DNA from: Halorubrum distributum JCM 10118
GTDB lineage: Archaea > Halobacteriota > Halobacteria > Halobacteriales > Haloferacaceae
Assembly (NCBI RefSeq): GCF_000337335.1
Contig: NZ_AOJN01000055.1
Span: 38,276 to 102,275, forward strand
DNA: 64,000 nt
Direction of reading: 5' to 3'
Below are positions 1 through 9,403 of the stretch, piece after piece. Each line of letters opens with the position of its first letter. Positions within the stretch are counted from its first letter, which is position 1. Both the position numbers and the translations under genes were made by a program. A model generated the notes under the pieces. It was not told where the DNA came from and did no database searches. It worked only from the letters and a program-made list of their open reading frames with translations.

Positions 1-23
1 ACCGGCCCCTGGCGGGTCGGGTC

Positions 24-2048
24 GTGGTCGGGGAGCGACGGGGCGGCGACGGGGACCGGATCGGCTACTGGACGACCGGCGACGACGGGGAGTTCGTCCT
101 CGATGCGGACGGCGGCGTCGACGTCGACGACGTCTCGTTCACGGTTCGGAACCCCGCCGGCGGGGGCGACACCGAGCCGGTCCGGGGGCGAGACCGGCCG
201 GAGGGGGGCGAGACGACGCTTCGCCTGACGGTGAATGCGCACAGCGTCGCGATCCACGGCGGGACCGAACACCGGGGGATGAACGACGCGGCGTGTACGG
301 CGGCGGGTCCCGTCAGGAGCCATCGGTTCCACACGCAGTTCCCGGGGCTCGACCCGTACGACCGCGACGAGGACCTGCTCCGGACGCTCGGCGGCGCCGA
401 CGGCGAGGCGGGCGCGCCGATGATGGAGTCCCCGGACGACCCGGTCGGCGACGCCGACACACCGGCCGGCTACGGCATCTTCGGCCAGTTCGTCGACCAC
501 GACATCACCTTCGACCCGACCTCGGACATCGACCGGCGCAACGACCCGGCGGCGCTGCGAAACTTCCGGACGCCGGCGCTCGACCTCGACTCCCTGTACC
601 GGACGAACGCGGAGGCGGCGCCGTTCCTCTACGACCACGAGACGGACGAGCGCAAGCTGCTCACCGGCGAGGCGGCCGCGCCCGACGCGGAGGACGGCGG
701 CGGCCTCTCGGGGCTCCCGGGGACCGACCTCCAGCGGAACGATCAGGGGGTGGCGCTGATCGGCGACCCGCGTAACGACGAGAACGTCGTCGTCTCCCAG
801 CTCCAGCTCGCGTTCGTGAACTTCCACAACCGCGTCGTCGACCACCTCCGAGGCCCGGGCTCCGACCTTGTCGAAGAGGGCGAGTCCGTCCTCGAAGCGG
901 CGCAGCGGCTCGTCAGGTGGCACTACCAGTGGGTCGTGCGCCACGACTTCCTGCCGCGGATCTGCGACCGATACGTCCTCGACGACATCGAGGAGCGCGG
1001 CCGACAGCACTTCGTCCCGCCGGGCCGCACGCCGGCGATTCCCGTCGAGTTCGGCGGCGCCGCCTACCGCTTCGGTCACAGCATGATCCGTCACGCGTAC
1101 GACGTCAACGACGAGGTCGGCGAGGTGCCGCTGTTCCCGACCGGAGCCGGGGGCGGGCGGAACCTCCGCGGCGGGCGCCCGGTCCCGAGCGACCTCGTCG
1201 TCGACTGGTCGCGCCTGCTGGACACCGGCGACGGCGACTACCAGCCCGCGCGGAAGACGGAGCCGCTCCTCGCGCCGACGCTGTTCGACCTGCCGATCTC
1301 CGGGGACACCTCGCTCGCCGTCCGGAACCTCCGCCGCGCGAAGGCGCTCGGGATCCCCTCCGGACAGGACGTCGCCGCGCGGATGGGGTACGATCCGATC
1401 CGGAACGAGGCGTTCGGCGAGGACTCGCCGATCATGAAGGTGCTCCGGGCGCACGGCCGCGGCGCCGACCCCGACTCGCCGCTGTGGTACTACGTGCTCG
1501 CCGAGGCGGAGTACCAGCAGGACGGGGAACGCTTGGGCGCGGTCGGCAGCCGGATCGTCGCCGAGACGCTCATCGGGCTGATCGAGGCCGACGAGACCGC
1601 GTACCCGAACGCCGCGCCCGACGACTGGGAGCCGAGCCTCCCGCAGCCGACCCCGACCGAGGGGTACACGCTCGCCGATATCACCGAGTTCGCGGCGGAG
1701 GCGAACCCGGACGGACTCGTGATCGACGCCGTCGACGCCGGTCCCGGAAGCGACGTCGGCGACGCGGCGGGAGACGTTCTCGACGAGTCGGTGACGCTGC
1801 GGAACGCCGCGGACGACCCGATCGACCTGACCGGCTACGTCATCGACCTCGACGGCCAGCGGGGCGACCTCCCGGGCGCCACGCTCGGTCCCGACGAGAC
1901 CCTGACGGTCCACGTCGGCGCCGGCACGGACACGTCGACCGACCACTACCTCGGACGGGGCGCGCCCGTCCTCGACGACGAGGGCGAGGTCGTCGCCGTC
2001 TGCGGCCCCGACGGCGAGCGCTCGACGAGGCGACGCTACGTCGGGTGA
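24..2048 (+). CDS. Animal-type haem peroxidase with C-terminal lamin-tail-like domain (5' end uncertain)
   Basis: Resembles the animal (myeloperoxidase/cyclooxygenase) haem peroxidase family. GQFVDHDITFDPTS carries the distal histidine (about residue 159), GDPRNDEN the likely catalytic arginine (about 251), and YRFGHSMIRHAY the proximal haem histidine (about 353). Residues about 590-674 look like a lamin-tail domain (DESVTLRNAADDPIDLTGY). Expected to reduce peroxide or halogenate using haem. The first 80 residues are not recognisable. The frame stays open from the GTG at 24 to the window edge, so the gene may begin upstream. No signal peptide is visible in this part. Confidence 0.85.
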   Translation: MVGERRGGDGDRIGYWTTGDDGEFVLDADGGVDVDDVSFTVRNPAGGGDTEPVRGRDRPEGGETTLRLTVNAHSVAIHGGTEHRGMNDAACTAAGPVRSHRFHTQFPGLDPYDRDEDLLRTLGGADGEAGAPMMESPDDPVGDADTPAGYGIFGQFVDHDITFDPTSDIDRRNDPAALRNFRTPALDLDSLYRTNAEAAPFLYDHETDERKLLTGEAAAPDAEDGGGLSGLPGTDLQRNDQGVALIGDPRNDENVVVSQLQLAFVNFHNRVVDHLRGPGSDLVEEGESVLEAAQRLVRWHYQWVVRHDFLPRICDRYVLDDIEERGRQHFVPPGRTPAIPVEFGGAAYRFGHSMIRHAYDVNDEVGEVPLFPTGAGGGRNLRGGRPVPSDLVVDWSRLLDTGDGDYQPARKTEPLLAPTLFDLPISGDTSLAVRNLRRAKALGIPSGQDVAARMGYDPIRNEAFGEDSPIMKVLRAHGRGADPDSPLWYYVLAEAEYQQDGERLGAVGSRIVAETLIGLIEADETAYPNAAPDDWEPSLPQPTPTEGYTLADITEFAAEANPDGLVIDAVDAGPGSDVGDAAGDVLDESVTLRNAADDPIDLTGYVIDLDGQRGDLPGATLGPDETLTVHVGAGTDTSTDHYLGRGAPVLDDEGEVVAVCGPDGERSTRRRYVG

Positions 2049-2112
2049 CCGCGGAGGGGCGTCGGTGGGCCGCGGAGGCCCTGGACTCCGTCGCGGGCGC
2101 GGCCCGGCCGCG

Positions 2113-3330
2113 TCACCGGCCCTCGCCGACGAGCGCGTTCGTCGAGATGACGAGGAACGCGAGCCCCGACAGGCCGGCGATGACCGCGAACGACGCCGCC
2201 CAGCCGAAGAGGTCCGCGACGAGCCCGACGCCGACGGAGCCCGCCGAGCCGATCACCGTGTAGACGGTCCGGATCAGCCCGAAGCCGGCGCCGCGCTCCG
2301 CGTCGCCGAGCGCGTCCATGAACCGCGGGTCGATGGCCGAGAAGAACGAGGAGCCGAGGCCGGCAAGGAACACGGCGATCCCGAGTCCGGCGAGCGCCGG
2401 GAGCGCGGGCAGCCCGACCGCGGTCGGGAGTTCGACGAGGTCGGGGAGCGCGACCAACCCGCCGAGGCCGAGCGCGCCGCCGAGGAGGGCGGCGGCGATG
2501 CTCGCGTCGCGGCCCAGCCGGTCGGAGAGCCGGCCGAGTCCGACCTGCGCCCCCGCGCGGACGACGAAGAACGCGGAGAAGACGCCGCCGGCGAACGCCG
2601 GCGAGTACCCGCGGAGCTCGACGAGGAACGTCGGGAGGAAGGAGATGACGCCCTGCGCGACGTACGTGCCGAGCGTCGCCACCGCGAGCGGGACGAGGAC
2701 CTCGCGCCGCCCGATCAGTTCGAGCAGTGGCGCGAGTCGGAGCCGCTCCGCCATCGGCTGGTCCAGGCGCCGGGGCTCGGTCGGCCGGACTCGCCGCGCG
2801 AACAGGACGAAGATGGGGACGCCGACGAGCGCGGCCAGCGCGACGCCCGGGCGCCACCCGTACCTGAAGCCGACCCAGGTCGCGGCGACCGGCGCGACGA
2901 GCCCGGCGAGCGGCCCGCCCAGCGAGTGGATCCCGACCGCGGTACCGAGGTCGTCGAACGTCCGCGAGAGCAGCGTGGTCGCCACCGCGTAGTGGAGCCC
3001 CGCCGCGAGCCCGAGAAGCACCGCCGCCAACACGAACGCGGGGAAGACCGGCACGACGGCGAGCAGGATGCTCATCGCGGTCGTCCCGCCGACAGCGACG
3101 AGGATCACGCGGCGCTCGCCGAACCGGTCGGCGAGGATCCCGCTCGGGAACTGGGAGAGCCCGTAGGCGAACCACATGCCGGAGAGCGCGACGCCGACCG
3201 CGGTGTTCGACACCGCGAAGTCGTCGATGATCAGGGGGACGACCGGGCTGATCGCCAGCCGGGCGAAGTACGTCACGAAGAAGGCGAGCATACACAGCGT
3301 CAACACCGTGTGGCGGTAGCGCCAGTTCAC
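2113..3330 (-). CDS. Major facilitator superfamily transporter
   Basis: A 405-residue polytopic protein with about 12 hydrophobic segments and the MFS loop 2-3 signature GILADRFGERRVI; a second related loop, LGRLSDRLGRD, follows TM8. Expected to be a proton-coupled secondary transporter in the cytoplasmic membrane; the substrate cannot be read from sequence. It is convergent with the peroxidase gene, 64 bp away. The ATG at 3330 opens directly into a plausible N-terminus (MNWRYRHTVLTLCML). A TATA-like GTTTATAC lies near 3445 on this strand, implying a leader of about 90 nt. Confidence 0.85.
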   Translation of the reverse strand: MNWRYRHTVLTLCMLAFFVTYFARLAISPVVPLIIDDFAVSNTAVGVALSGMWFAYGLSQFPSGILADRFGERRVILVAVGGTTAMSILLAVVPVFPAFVLAAVLLGLAAGLHYAVATTLLSRTFDDLGTAVGIHSLGGPLAGLVAPVAATWVGFRYGWRPGVALAALVGVPIFVLFARRVRPTEPRRLDQPMAERLRLAPLLELIGRREVLVPLAVATLGTYVAQGVISFLPTFLVELRGYSPAFAGGVFSAFFVVRAGAQVGLGRLSDRLGRDASIAAALLGGALGLGGLVALPDLVELPTAVGLPALPALAGLGIAVFLAGLGSSFFSAIDPRFMDALGDAERGAGFGLIRTVYTVIGSAGSVGVGLVADLFGWAASFAVIAGLSGLAFLVISTNALVGEGR

Positions 3331-3498
3331 GCCGACCGCCGCCTCCGCGGAGCCGGATCCGGTCGCCTCCCGGGCGCGGACGTCCGAGCGTTCGTGGCGT
3401 CGACTGCGCGGTTCACGTCTCGTCTGGGTCCTCTCGTGCGACCCGTATAAACTGTCCTCTCCCGGCGAGCGGTCGGGGGGTTTCCCCCGGTCCGCGGT

Positions 3499-4086
3499 TC
3501 ACTCCCGGTCCGCGAGCCGCTCCGCGATGGCCGCGCCGGCGGTCCGCGGGTCGGCCTCGCGGATCCGCACCGCGTCACCGACGGCGACGCGGCCGGGCTC
3601 GACCACGTCACAGCAGAGGCCGCCGCGGTTGCGGAGCGCCGACGCGAGCCCGGCCTCGCCGGCGAGCTCCTCGACGTGGGCGCAGGGAGGGCGCCGGCGA
3701 GTCGGTCGCAGGAGGGCGTCGCCGACCGCGACGGTCGCGTCGAGGAGCGCGTCCATCTCGGCGCCGAACCCGTCGACGACGACGTTCCGGCGGTGACGGC
3801 CGTCGCGCACGTCGATGCCGGTCTCCTCGCGGACGGCGGCGAGCGCCTCCGCCGCGACGAGGGTGACCGCGCAGGCGTCGAGCTGGAAGTGGCCGTCGCC
3901 GCTGCGGTAGCGGTCGCCCGCGACGCCGTCGGGGCGGATCTCGACCGCGTCGCGGCGGACGGGGGGCGCGCCGCTCTCGGGAGCCGTGACGAGCGCGTCG
4001 ACCGCGCCGGTCGTGGGCTCGGTCCCCGCGCCGGTCGCCGAGCCGGCGTCGTCCGCGGACCCGCCGGAGGGTTCGCCGGGCGGCAT
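3499..4086 (-). CDS. MOSC domain protein
   Basis: 195 residues matching the MOSC fold, found in molybdenum-cofactor sulfurases and in YiiM-like proteins. Supporting features are a central GDRYRSGDGHFQLDA stretch, the conserved cysteine in RRRPPCAHVEEL, and the closing CCDVVEPGRVAVGDAV. Expected to handle a sulfur carried on the cysteine or to bind a metal-sulfur cofactor; the substrate is unknown. The ATG at 4086 was chosen because it overlaps the stop of the upstream membrane protein by one base (TGATG), typical translational coupling; a longer frame upstream is arginine-rich shadow sequence. Confidence 0.8.
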   Translation of the reverse strand: MPPGEPSGGSADDAGSATGAGTEPTTGAVDALVTAPESGAPPVRRDAVEIRPDGVAGDRYRSGDGHFQLDACAVTLVAAEALAAVREETGIDVRDGRHRRNVVVDGFGAEMDALLDATVAVGDALLRPTRRRPPCAHVEELAGEAGLASALRNRGGLCCDVVEPGRVAVGDAVRIREADPRTAGAAIAERLADRE

Positions 4087-4481
4087 CACGGGCCCCCGAG
4101 GAGGGCCGCGTCCTCGGATTTCAGCCACTCGCGGTGTGCGTAGTAGACGGCGGCGACCGGCGGCGCGGGGAGCGCGGCGAACGCGTAGAGCCATTTAAAG
4201 ACCCCGAGGTCGACGACGCGCCGCTCGGCGAGCGAGAGCGCGTCGAGCAGGATGGTCGCGGTCGCCAGCGGCGCGAGCAGGTAGCCGTGCGCGAAGCCGA
4301 CGGCCGCACCGAGCGCCGTCTCGGGCGTCAGAAACGCCCAGTCGAGAGCGTACAGCAGCGTCCACGTTCCGACTGTCGCCGCGAGCGCGGCGAGCCACGG
4401 CCCGTCGAAGCGGCGGTCCGAGGGGTCCGATCGGTCCCCCGTCCCCTCGTCCGGCGGGGCCGATTCTGCGCGCGTGTTCAT
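4086..4481 (-). CDS. Haloarchaeal membrane protein, about three TM segments
   Basis: 131 residues: an acidic hydrophilic N-terminus of about 30 residues, then about three hydrophobic segments (WLAALAATVGTWTLLYALDW, a long one around GAAVGFAHGYLLAPLATATI, and LYAFAALPAPPVAAVYYAHR). No catalytic motif and no family recognised. The ATG at 4481 is preferred over an upstream TTG at 4511. It is the first gene of a two-gene unit with the MOSC protein, joined by a TGATG overlap, so a shared expression level is likely. Function unknown. Confidence 0.65.
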   Translation of the reverse strand: MNTRAESAPPDEGTGDRSDPSDRRFDGPWLAALAATVGTWTLLYALDWAFLTPETALGAAVGFAHGYLLAPLATATILLDALSLAERRVVDLGVFKWLYAFAALPAPPVAAVYYAHREWLKSEDAALLGGP

Positions 4482-4538
4482 CGTGCGATCTGCGCGCCGG
4501 ACGCTAATCAACTCCCGGGTGGCGGCGGAGCGCGGCGT

Positions 4539-5468
4539 TCACGCCTCGTCCGGTCCGTCGAAGGTGCCCGCCGTCAGGTAGCGCTCTCCGCTGTCCCAGA
4601 AGACGGTGACGACGAGGGGCTTCTCTCCGGCGAACGCGCCGCTGTCGCGGAGCTCTGCCGCCACGTCCTTCGCGGCGAGGTTCGAGGCGCCCGACGACTG
4701 GCCGACCAAGATTCCCTCCTCGCGGGCGAGTCGGCGGCACTCCGCCTCGGCGGCCTCGAGCTCGACGGTGTGGACCTCGTCGATCAGGTCGACGTCGAGG
4801 TTCGGCGAGACGAACCCCGGCCCCATTCCCTGGAAGTCGTCGACGCTCGGCTCCTCGCCCGAGAGGACGGCGTTGTCCGCGGGTTCGACGGCGTCGATCC
4901 GGACGTCCGGGAACGCCTCGCGCAGTCGGCGACCGATCCCGGAGAGCGTGCCGCCGGTGCCGACGCCGGCGACGAGGGCGTCGACGGTCCGGTCGCCGAC
5001 CTGGTCGAGAACTTCGGGCCCCGTCGTCTCGTAGTGGGCGCGGGGGTTCGCGGGGTTGTCGAACTGGCGGAGCTGGACGGTGTTCGGCTCCGCCTCCAGC
5101 TCGTCCGCGCGCTCCTTCGCGGCCGAGATGTCGCCGTCGACGAGCTCGACGGTCGCGCCGTACGCCTTCATCAGGCGGCGGCGCTCGATCGACTTCCCCT
5201 CGGGGATGACGAGGGTCACGTCGTAGCCGCGCGCGGCGCCGACCATCGCCAGCCCGATCCCGGTGTTGCCCGAGGTCGGCTCGACGATGCGGTCGCCCGG
5301 CTCGATCTCGCCCGCCTCCTCCGCCGCCTCGACCATGTACAGCGCGGGGCGGTCCTTCGCCGAGCCGCCCGGGTTCCGGGACTCGACCTTCGCCGCCACG
5401 GTCGTTCCCGCGGGCGCGTCGACCCGCACCAGCGGCGAGCCGAGCGTCGACAGGATGTCGTCGTCCAT
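4539..5468 (-). CDS. cysK: Cysteine synthase (O-acetylserine sulfhydrylase family)
   Basis: 309 residues, normal for the CysK/CysM fold-type II PLP enzymes that make cysteine from O-acetylserine (or O-phosphoserine) and sulfide. NPGGSAKDR contains the PLP-binding lysine (K38), PTSGNTGIG binds the cofactor phosphate, and VGTGGTLSGIGRRL is the family glycine loop. The ATG at 5468 starts the homologous region (MDDDILSTLGSPLVRV); the frame is open for 60 more codons upstream but that part is not family-like. Whether acetyl- or phosphoserine is used cannot be decided here. Confidence 0.88.
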   Translation of the reverse strand: MDDDILSTLGSPLVRVDAPAGTTVAAKVESRNPGGSAKDRPALYMVEAAEEAGEIEPGDRIVEPTSGNTGIGLAMVGAARGYDVTLVIPEGKSIERRRLMKAYGATVELVDGDISAAKERADELEAEPNTVQLRQFDNPANPRAHYETTGPEVLDQVGDRTVDALVAGVGTGGTLSGIGRRLREAFPDVRIDAVEPADNAVLSGEEPSVDDFQGMGPGFVSPNLDVDLIDEVHTVELEAAEAECRRLAREEGILVGQSSGASNLAAKDVAAELRDSGAFAGEKPLVVTVFWDSGERYLTAGTFDGPDEA

Positions 5469-5733
5469 TACCCGAACGGAGGCGGCCGCGACCCAAAGGC
5501 CTCGCGGACTGCGGCAATCGATGTCGGCGGGGGAAGCGGCGACCGGCGGACCGAATGCGCCGCCGACCGCGAGCGAGCGAACCAGTCGTGCCCCTATTCC
5601 CCACTTCGAGCGGCGTCGGCCGCAACCGCCGCGACGGAAACTCCGCACGCGAACCGACGACAGGACGCGCTACGGCACCGCGGAGCGAGTAATAACAGTA
5701 CTTATCTGCTGTCGGGAGCGAGTTAGTATTGTA

Positions 5734-6117
5734 ATGAATACGCAAAACGACGCCGCGGGACGGGCCGGATCGCTCGGCCAGCTCCAGTGGCTCGCAGTCG
5801 TGCTGGTCGTCGTCACCGGCGTTCTCCACCTGTACGCCGGCGTCGTCGAGGGACGAGCTCCCGTCGCGCTTGCCGGCGTCGGTTACGGCGGCGCGCTCGT
5901 GCTCTTCTTCCGCGCCTACCGACGGCGACTGCTCTACCTGATCGGCGTTCCGTACACCGCCGTCCAGTTCCCGATCTGGATCGTGGCGAAGACGGAATAC
6001 GGGGTGGTCGACTACGTCGACAAGGCGGCACAGGTCGCCCTGATTATCGTGTTAGTCTACCTCTATCTCAACTCGCCGTCCGAGCCCGACCGAGGAACCG
6101 CGACAGCGGCCGACTGA
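5734..6117 (+). CDS. Small haloarchaeal membrane protein, four TM segments
   Basis: 127 residues with about four hydrophobic segments (LAVVLVVVTGVLHLYAGVV, VALAGVGYGGALVLFF, LLYLIGVPYTAVQFPIWIVA, AALIIV-type segment near the end) and a short charged tail. No enzyme motif; function unknown. The ATG at 5734 is supported by a change from arginine-rich shadow sequence to a conserved-looking hydrophobic protein, and by the AT-rich stretch around 5695-5733 that can hold its promoter. It stands alone, divergent from cysK. Confidence 0.7.
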   Translation: MNTQNDAAGRAGSLGQLQWLAVVLVVVTGVLHLYAGVVEGRAPVALAGVGYGGALVLFFRAYRRRLLYLIGVPYTAVQFPIWIVAKTEYGVVDYVDKAAQVALIIVLVYLYLNSPSEPDRGTATAAD

Positions 6118-6259
6118 GCGCGGGTTCGCGGAGCGTCGGTCGGGGTCGGCAACGCCGGATCAGCGGCGCCGTCGAGATCGGCGAGATCTGTGGGGCCGAC
6201 CGCTCGGACACGGAGCGCGCGTTCAGCAGACATAATGTGGTGGAACTCCGTCACCTCCC

Positions 6260-6877
6260 ATGGAAGACGTCACCGTCGTCGTCCCGGCGTACAACGAGGC
6301 GGGCCGGATCGGGACAACGGTTCGGGAGCTCGTCGAAGACTACTCGGTGTTAGTGGTGGACGACGGGTCGACCGACAGCACCGCGTCGGAAGCGGGCGCG
6401 GCGGGGGCGACGGTGATCGAACAGCGTCGCAACGGGGGCTACATCGCCGCGCTGAAACGCGGGTTCCGAGAGGCCTCGTCCGACGTCGTCGTGACGTTCG
6501 ACGCTGACGGGGAACACCGACCGACGGATATCCGGAGGCTCGTCCGGCCGATTCGCGAAGACGGGTTGGACTTGGTTCTGGGGGCCAGAGCTACCATTCC
6601 CCGTCCCTCAGAACGGCTGCTCAACCGCCTGACGCGGTTGAAGATCGACACGCGGGATTCTGGCACCGGGCTTCGTGCCCTCCGTCGCTCCCTCGCGGTT
6701 GACCTCGAGCTCGACACGGCGTGTACCTGCGGCACGTTCGTCCTCGAGGCGGCGGCGAACGGCGCGAGGATCGGGGAAGTGCCGGTCGAGACGCGCTCGA
6801 TCCAGAAGCCGCGGGGGATCGCCTGGCAACACGGGAAGCAGCTCTTCCACGTCGCGCGCTACCTCCTGCGCGCCTGA
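6260..6877 (+). CDS. Family 2 glycosyltransferase (GT-A fold)
   Basis: 205 residues. VVVPAYNEAGRI at the N-terminus, VVDDGSTDST, and FDADGEH (the DxD nucleotide-sugar/metal site) are the hallmarks of GT2 enzymes. GDPARALRR-like and PVETRSI segments follow the dolichyl-phosphate sugar synthase pattern, but there is no C-terminal membrane domain, so it is a cytosolic or peripheral enzyme. Likely transfers a sugar to a lipid carrier or glycan; donor and acceptor unknown. No glycosylation genes neighbour it. Confidence 0.82.
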   Translation: MEDVTVVVPAYNEAGRIGTTVRELVEDYSVLVVDDGSTDSTASEAGAAGATVIEQRRNGGYIAALKRGFREASSDVVVTFDADGEHRPTDIRRLVRPIREDGLDLVLGARATIPRPSERLLNRLTRLKIDTRDSGTGLRALRRSLAVDLELDTACTCGTFVLEAAANGARIGEVPVETRSIQKPRGIAWQHGKQLFHVARYLLRA

Positions 6878-7183
6878 CACGCTCGGTCCTTCGGAGGCGG
6901 AGCCGCCATCCGTATCCGGCGTCGCCGGTCCCAGACGGAATACGGAGTCGAGAGTCCCCCGGCACGTGGTGACACGCGTCGAGAGTCACCGCCCGATAGC
7001 CTCGCCGTCCGCCGCAGGGGGACCGACCGCGTCGGCCGCGGGAGGCGTCCGCCGTTCGCAAGCGGGTCGCGAATGCGCACGGCCGGGCTTGCCGGCGGCG
7101 TCACTGACCGCTCGCGACCGCAGTTCGTCCCCGCGTTTGCCACCGACGCGCGGTTTACGTGTCCCGACGACCTACCGGGCGCC
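6878..7183. other. 306-bp intergenic stretch without a supported gene
   Basis: Between the glycosyltransferase and the thioredoxin-like gene. A perfect palindrome GGCGGAGCCGCC lies near 6898 and may be part of a terminator. A GGTTTACG TATA-like element near 7152 probably serves the downstream gene. Open frames across it on both strands have arginine/proline-rich shadow composition and no family signature. Confidence 0.5.
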
Positions 7184-7570
7184 ATGACGCTCGAAACGCT
7201 CGCGCCCGCCGACGACCTCGACGCGGAGGCGTTCGACGATTCGGTCCTCGCGGCGCTCGGAGCCGACGACTTCGTATTTAAAGTGTGGGGCGGCGACTGG
7301 TGCGGCGACTGCCGGCGACAGCTCCCCGAGTTCGGCGCCGCGCTCGCGGCCGCCGGGGTCCCTGACGACCGAATCGAGGCGTACCCGGTGACGAAGGGGC
7401 CGGACGGGAAGGAGGGCGAACTGGTCGGGGAGTACGGAATCGAGCTGATCCCGACCGTCGTCGTCGAGAGCGCGGACGGCGAGGAGCTCGCGCGGTTCGT
7501 CGAGGAGGAGCCCGTCTCGATCGCGGAGTTCCTCGCCGAGCGACTCGCCGACGTCGAAGCGACCGCCTGA
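7184..7570 (+). CDS. Thioredoxin-like protein with WCGDC active site
   Basis: 128 residues in a thioredoxin fold. The redox motif is KVWGGDWCGDCRRQLPEF (CxxC at about residues 43-46), and the cis-proline comes in LIPTVVVES. Expected to be a cytosolic thiol-disulfide reductant or oxidoreductase; the GD between the cysteines is unlike classical CGPC thioredoxin, so specificity may differ. The ATG at 7184 is preceded at the expected distance by a GGTTTACG promoter element, suggesting a leaderless or nearly leaderless mRNA. It is convergent with the next small gene. Confidence 0.8.
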   Translation: MTLETLAPADDLDAEAFDDSVLAALGADDFVFKVWGGDWCGDCRRQLPEFGAALAAAGVPDDRIEAYPVTKGPDGKEGELVGEYGIELIPTVVVESADGEELARFVEEEPVSIAEFLAERLADVEATA

Positions 7571-7581
7571 GTCGCGCGGAC

Positions 7582-7797
7582 TCAGCCGTCTTCGGAGTTC
7601 ACGTCACCGGCGTAGTAGAGGACGGCCATCGTCACGCCCATCGTGACCGCGTAGACCGTCGTCGACGTGTCGAGGAGGACGCCGACGCCGAGGACCGACG
7701 CGGTCACCACGGCTCCGGTGAGGAGGGCGTACCGAACTCTGGAGAGCCCGCGCGCCCAGTCGTCGGCGCGGCGGTACAGCTGACGAGGACTTGCCAT
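7582..7797 (-). CDS. Small two-TM membrane protein
   Basis: 71 residues: a basic amphipathic start ([20 protein letters not shown]) followed by two hydrophobic helices ([20 protein letters not shown] and [19 protein letters not shown]). This looks like a conserved haloarchaeal small membrane protein of unknown function. The ATG at 7797 is preferred to an upstream start at 7896 because only the shorter form has consistent composition. Its 5' end faces the ThuA-like gene; the two start codons are 93 bp apart. Confidence 0.65.
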   Translation of the reverse strand: MASPRQLYRRADDWARGLSRVRYALLTGAVVTASVLGVGVLLDTSTTVYAVTMGVTMAVLYYAGDVNSEDG

Positions 7798-7889
7798 GTC
7801 CCGCCCTGTCTCGCCACCGCGAAGTGTTTTCCGGTCGGTCGGCGACGGACGAGGCGAGCGCTCAAGTCGGTCCGGCGTCGACCCCGCGT

Positions 7890-8633
7890 ATGGCACGCGT
7901 CACGGTCTGGAACGAGCACCGACACGAGCGCGAGAGCGACGTCGTCGCCGACGTGTATCCCGAGGGGATCCACGCCGTCGTCGCCGACGCGCTGGAGGAA
8001 GGCGGCCACGAGGTCCGGACCGCGACCCTCGACGAGGGACCGGAGCACGGGCTCAGCGAGGCGGTCCTGGACGACACCGACGTGCTCGTCTGGTGGGGCC
8101 ACGCCGCCCACGACGAGGTGCGCGACGCGGTCGTCGACCGCGTCCACGAGCGCGTCCTCGACGGGACGGGGCTGATCGTCCTCCACTCCGCGCACTACTC
8201 GAAGATTTTTAAGAGATTGATGGGCACCAGCTGCTCGCTGAAGTGGCGCGAGGCCGCCGAGCGCGAGCGGCTGTGGACGGTCGAGCCGAGCCACCCGATC
8301 GCGGACGGGATCGGCGAGCGGATCGAGCTCGACGAGACGGAGATGTACGGCGAGCGCTTCGACGTCCCGGCGCCCGACACCCTCGTGTTCACCTCCTGGT
8401 TCGAGGGCGGCGAGACGTTCCGCTCCGGCTGCTGTTACCGCCGCGGGAGCGGGAAGGTGTTCTACTTCCGCCCGGGCCACGAGACGTACCCGATCTACTA
8501 CGACGAGGACGTGCGGCAGGTGCTGCGGAACGCGGTCGACTGGGCGGAGCCGGGCGACGGACCCGAGCCCGAGTTCGGCAACGCCGACCCGATCGAGGAG
8601 ATCGACGCGAGCGACGACCGGACGGTTCACTGA
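7890..8633 (+). CDS. ThuA-like (trehalose utilisation) protein
   Basis: 247 residues resembling the ThuA family, a glutamine-amidotransferase-like fold implicated in trehalose and other sugar catabolism. [34 protein letters not shown] and [17 protein letters not shown] are family-typical blocks; the last ends with the usual region before NAVDWA. The ATG at 7890 begins the homologous part ([14 protein letters not shown]). The exact reaction of ThuA proteins is not well established. No sugar operon surrounds it, so substrate cannot be inferred. Confidence 0.82.
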   Translation: MARVTVWNEHRHERESDVVADVYPEGIHAVVADALEEGGHEVRTATLDEGPEHGLSEAVLDDTDVLVWWGHAAHDEVRDAVVDRVHERVLDGTGLIVLHSAHYSKIFKRLMGTSCSLKWREAAERERLWTVEPSHPIADGIGERIELDETEMYGERFDVPAPDTLVFTSWFEGGETFRSGCCYRRGSGKVFYFRPGHETYPIYYDEDVRQVLRNAVDWAEPGDGPEPEFGNADPIEEIDASDDRTVH

Positions 8634-8712
8634 GGCCACCCCGCTATCCGTGACGCCGTCGTCCGCCCGCCCAGGCCGCGTCGACGGTCACGCGTCTCGT
8701 CTACCCGCCCGG

Positions 8713-9381
8713 TCAGGCCACGTCTCGGAGTTCGATGAACGCCTTCATCAGCGCCGATTCGGCCTTCCGGAGGTGTTCGGACGCGGTGCTCGGGGCGGCG
8801 GCGATCCGCTCGGCGACCTCCTCCACGGAGGCCGTCCGCGGGGACTCGTAGTACCCACAGTCGACGGCGGCCGCGAGCGCGTCGAACTGCCGGTCCGTCA
8901 GGCCCGGGTCGAAGAGGTGCTGCCGCCAGTCGTACTCGCCGATACGGAGGACCTCGCTGTCGATTCGCTCCGGGAGCCCGGCGAGCGCGTCCCGGAGCGG
9001 CCCGTGTTCCCCGAGCACCGTCAGGCGCGCGACCCCGTCGGGACGGAAGTCGATCGGCGGGACGACGACGACGCCGGTCCGTCGGAGCGACTCGAACATC
9101 GCCTCGTCGACGGCGTCTCGTCGCTGCGTGAGGAAGACGTAGTACCCGCTCTCGTCGATCCGGGTGACCTCGAACTCCCGGATCCGGTCGACGGACCGCA
9201 ACGCCTCGGCGTACACGTCGATATCCCCTTCGACGTAGAACAGGAACGTGTCGGCCGTCTCGTCGAAGAGGCTGCCGTGGAGGAGCACGTCCCGCTCGAC
9301 GGCGTCCGACTCGTCGACGAGCCGGTGTACCGGGTGGATGAGATCGGGCGGATACCGAAGTTCGAGCCGCAGGTACTTCAC
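8713..9381 (-). CDS. HTH-10 family (bacterio-opsin activator-like) transcriptional regulator
   Basis: 222 residues. The C-terminal 60 residues, starting LTDRQFDALAAAVDCGYYE and including ASVEEVAERIAAAPSTASEH, are the HTH-10 DNA-binding domain common in haloarchaeal regulators; the N-terminal 150 residues form the usual unassigned sensory/BAT-like part. The start is a GTG at 9381, 27 bp from the centre of a TTTATAAG box on this strand, so the transcript should be leaderless. It is divergent from the nuoCD-type gene and shares its promoter region, which makes that gene a plausible target (inference). Confidence 0.85.
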   Translation of the reverse strand: MKYLRLELRYPPDLIHPVHRLVDESDAVERDVLLHGSLFDETADTFLFYVEGDIDVYAEALRSVDRIREFEVTRIDESGYYVFLTQRRDAVDEAMFESLRRTGVVVVPPIDFRPDGVARLTVLGEHGPLRDALAGLPERIDSEVLRIGEYDWRQHLFDPGLTDRQFDALAAAVDCGYYESPRTASVEEVAERIAAAPSTASEHLRKAESALMKAFIELRDVA

Positions 9382-9403
9382 GTCGAGCAGTGACGACGGC
9401 GAT

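Noticed and set aside
6859..7185. An ORF of 108 codons on the minus strand in the 6.9-7.2 kb gap
   Set aside because: Arginine/proline/serine-rich shadow composition, no start signal, and it overlaps the end of the glycosyltransferase gene.
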